Source of the DNA: Emticicia aquatilis
GTDB lineage: Bacteria; Bacteroidota; Bacteroidia; Cytophagales; Spirosomataceae
DNA length: 64,000 bases
Direction: 5' to 3'
Assembly: GCF_014644295.1 (NCBI RefSeq)
Contig: NZ_BMKK01000007.1
Coordinates: 186,001 to 250,000 of the forward strand
Below, piece after piece: positions 61,466 to 64,000 of the stretch. A program made the position numbers and the translations under genes. Positions within the stretch are counted from its first letter, which is position 1. The number at the start of each line of letters is the position of its first letter. The notes below the pieces were generated by a model. The model was not told the origin of the DNA and did not search any database. It worked only from the letters and a program-made list of their open reading frames with translations.

Positions 61466-61486
61466 TGTCTATGGATTTTATAGATT
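61466..61486. promoter_or_regulatory. Sulfur motif box 4, upstream of metY
   Basis: TGTCTATGGATTTTATAGATT followed by AATAATA. As with box 3 it directly follows a -7-like TTTACTTTG. Distance to the metY ATG is 277 bp, leaving a long leader. Confidence 0.6.
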
Positions 61487-61751
61487 AATAATAACAAAAT
61501 ATTATTCACAAATATTAGAAATTTAAGGTTAGTACTCAAGAGATTTTTTAATGAAACAAAGTTAAAAGCAACTGTTGACCATCAACCATGAACTAATTTA
61601 TCTAACCGAACAAACAGAATAAATACCAGATATGACGGTTTCCATCGAGTTGCTTGAATATTCGGTGGTTGTCTATTCATCATCTTCTTTGGAACTGTCT
61701 ATCGGTATTAATAGCAAGCATATTCAACCAAAATAATTATACAACAAATAA

Positions 61752-63053
<1,302 letters not shown>

Positions 63054-63059
63054 GGCACA

Positions 63060-63206
63060 CAAACAGTAAATATATAAAGCCAAAAGATGCCACTCTTGCT
63101 GGAACAAGAGTGGCTGGTCAAAAAAAGGCTCATTGCGGAATGATTCAGGAGATTGCGGTGCAATCGTCCCAGTACCTTATTTTTTAAATTAACCATTACA
63201 AAGTAA
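63060..63206 (+). promoter_or_regulatory. Structured leader of the SusC-type receptor gene
   Basis: GCCACTCTTG and CAAGAGTGGC (63090-63115) form a perfect 10-bp hairpin with loop CTGGAA, without a T-run. It overlaps an 18-codon frame MPLLLEQEWLVKKRLIAE (63087-63143). GATTGCGGTGCAATC (63152-63166) is a second hairpin. Either attenuation or a leader peptide is possible. Confidence 0.4.
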
Positions 63207-64000
63207 ATGAAAAAAAAGCTACTTGTACAGTTTTTATTGGCTATTTTACTAATTCCGTCGGTAATTATAGCTCAGAATGCAGATGCCACGATTAACTCCA
63301 CGCTTTCGGGGAGGGTTTTAGATGAAAAAACAAACGAACCACTCATTGGTGCTTCGGTGCAGATTAAAGGAACGACTCACGGTGTAATTACAGATGCTGA
63401 GGGAAAATTTTACTTCAAAACAGGTCAAAAATTACCTTACACGCTGATTGTCAATTACATTGGCTACGAACTAAAAGAGGTTTTGGCAACTACAAGTTCA
63501 ATCTCGATTTCGTTACAAACCAATGCCAAGCAATTAAGTGAAATTGTGGTTGTGGGCTATGGCACACAAGAACGCAAAAACTTGATTGGCTCAATCACAA
63601 AAGTAAATCCGCTCGAAGTAAACGCCATTCCTGTAGGTAGTATTGATGCACAATTACAAGGAAAAGTTTCGGGTGTACAAATTTCTTCGCCTACTGGCGT
63701 TCCTGGCGAAACTGTAAACGTCAGAGTGCGTGGAGCAACTTCAATCAATGCCGATAATGACCCACTTTATGTAGTTGATGGCGTATTTATCAATAGTAAT
63801 AGTCTTCAAACCATCGGAACTGGTGGCAAAGCAACTTCTCCGATTGCCGACCTAAACCCTGCTGATATTCAAAGTATTGAAGTATTGAAAGATGCCGAAG
63901 CAACGGCTCTCTACGGCTCTCGTGGAGCAAACGGTGTTATTTTGATTACTACCAAAAGAGGAAATTTCGAGCAAGCTCCGAAAGTAAACTTCAACGTAAG
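63207..64000 (+). CDS. SusC/RagA-family TonB-dependent receptor, 3' end missing
   Basis: 264 residues seen, continuing past the window. Signal peptide (KKLLVQFLLAILLIPSVIIA). CarboxypepD-like domain (LSGRVLDEKTNEPLIGASVQ), then plug with the SusC signature VVVGYGTQERKNLIGSITKV and SIEVLKDAEATALYGSRGAN. A SusD partner is expected downstream. It lies behind metY, and its start is similar in sequence to the receptor at 48934 (NEPLIGAS..IKGTT.G). Confidence 0.93.
   Translation, partial: MKKKLLVQFLLAILLIPSVIIAQNADATINSTLSGRVLDEKTNEPLIGASVQIKGTTHGVITDAEGKFYFKTGQKLPYTLIVNYIGYELKEVLATTSSISISLQTNAKQLSEIVVVGYGTQERKNLIGSITKVNPLEVNAIPVGSIDAQLQGKVSGVQISSPTGVPGETVNVRVRGATSINADNDPLYVVDGVFINSNSLQTIGTGGKATSPIADLNPADIQSIEVLKDAEATALYGSRGANGVILITTKRGNFEQAPKVNFNV

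Noticed and set aside
61633-61737. 34-codon frame upstream of metY as a leader peptide
   Set aside because: It has four Ser but no Cys or Met run and no hairpin over its end; not enough to support a regulatory ORF.

Overview
The window is chromosomal DNA of a Bacteroidota bacterium, most likely a member of the Cytophagales. The signs are a fused LpxC/FabZ lipid A enzyme, TonB-dependent receptors with SusC-type N-termini, RHS proteins of the Bacteroidota style, TAnnTTTG promoter boxes, and moderately low G+C. A finer placement is not possible from the sequence alone.

Layout. (1) 1-4132: core genes lpxC/fabZ (3' end cut by the window), lpxD, an HD-domain phosphohydrolase and a CAU-anticodon tRNA. 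(2) 4079-36308: an integrated genomic island of about 32 kb. It sits in the 3' part of the tRNA gene between perfect 55-bp direct repeats. A tyrosine recombinase lies at the right end, and paired TGCACAAC repeats lie inside both ends. Its backbone is replication/recombination-like (DUF3871 protein, RecA-like AAA ATPases, DUF3127 OB-fold protein, excisionase-like HTH protein). I see no relaxase, type IV secretion or phage structural genes. Its cargo is mainly defence: a uracil-DNA-glycosylase-like protein next to an HNH nuclease; a short Argonaute with a SMEK-APAZ partner; a type I restriction-modification system with an embedded PD-(D/E)XK nuclease and a secreted beta-propeller; and a trypsin-like protease cassette (Trypco1, protease, cyclase-like protein) on the opposite strand. 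The island is almost free of CpG and carries its own families of intergenic inverted repeats. (3) 36309-45962: a ribbon-helix-helix gene behind 10-bp-phased repeats, and an RHS/kelch locus. The locus ends in an RHS toxin with a predicted cell-wall-hydrolase tip and a candidate immunity lipoprotein. Directly upstream of the toxin gene are decayed pieces of a DUF1016 nuclease and a type I hsdR gene, and the toxin reading frame begins inside the DUF1016 fragment. (4) 45963-48347: an MBOAT O-acyltransferase with an SGNH-like partner. (5) 48348-64000: a sulfur-metabolism region. It holds a TonB receptor, a small hydrolase, an Rrf2 regulator, a family 2A encapsulin shell and its cysteine desulfurase cargo, serine acetyltransferase, a sterol-desaturase-like enzyme, an aldo/keto reductase, a SAM riboswitch with a tiny Cys-Cys-Cys peptide ORF, a YceI protein, a second cysteine desulfurase, O-acetylhomoserine sulfhydrylase, and the start of a SusC-type receptor.

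How it fits together. Four promoter regions in part 5 share a 21-bp imperfect palindrome. At the first promoter it overlaps the -33 box of the operon that contains the Rrf2 gene, so I propose one local Rrf2 (CymR-like) sulfur regulon covering import, sulfur storage in the encapsulin, and cysteine/methionine synthesis. The island is best read as a non-self-transmissible, tRNA-targeted defence island. The less described candidates are the SMEK-APAZ/short Argonaute pair, the glycosylase-like/HNH pair, and the protease cassette lodged inside the restriction-modification locus.
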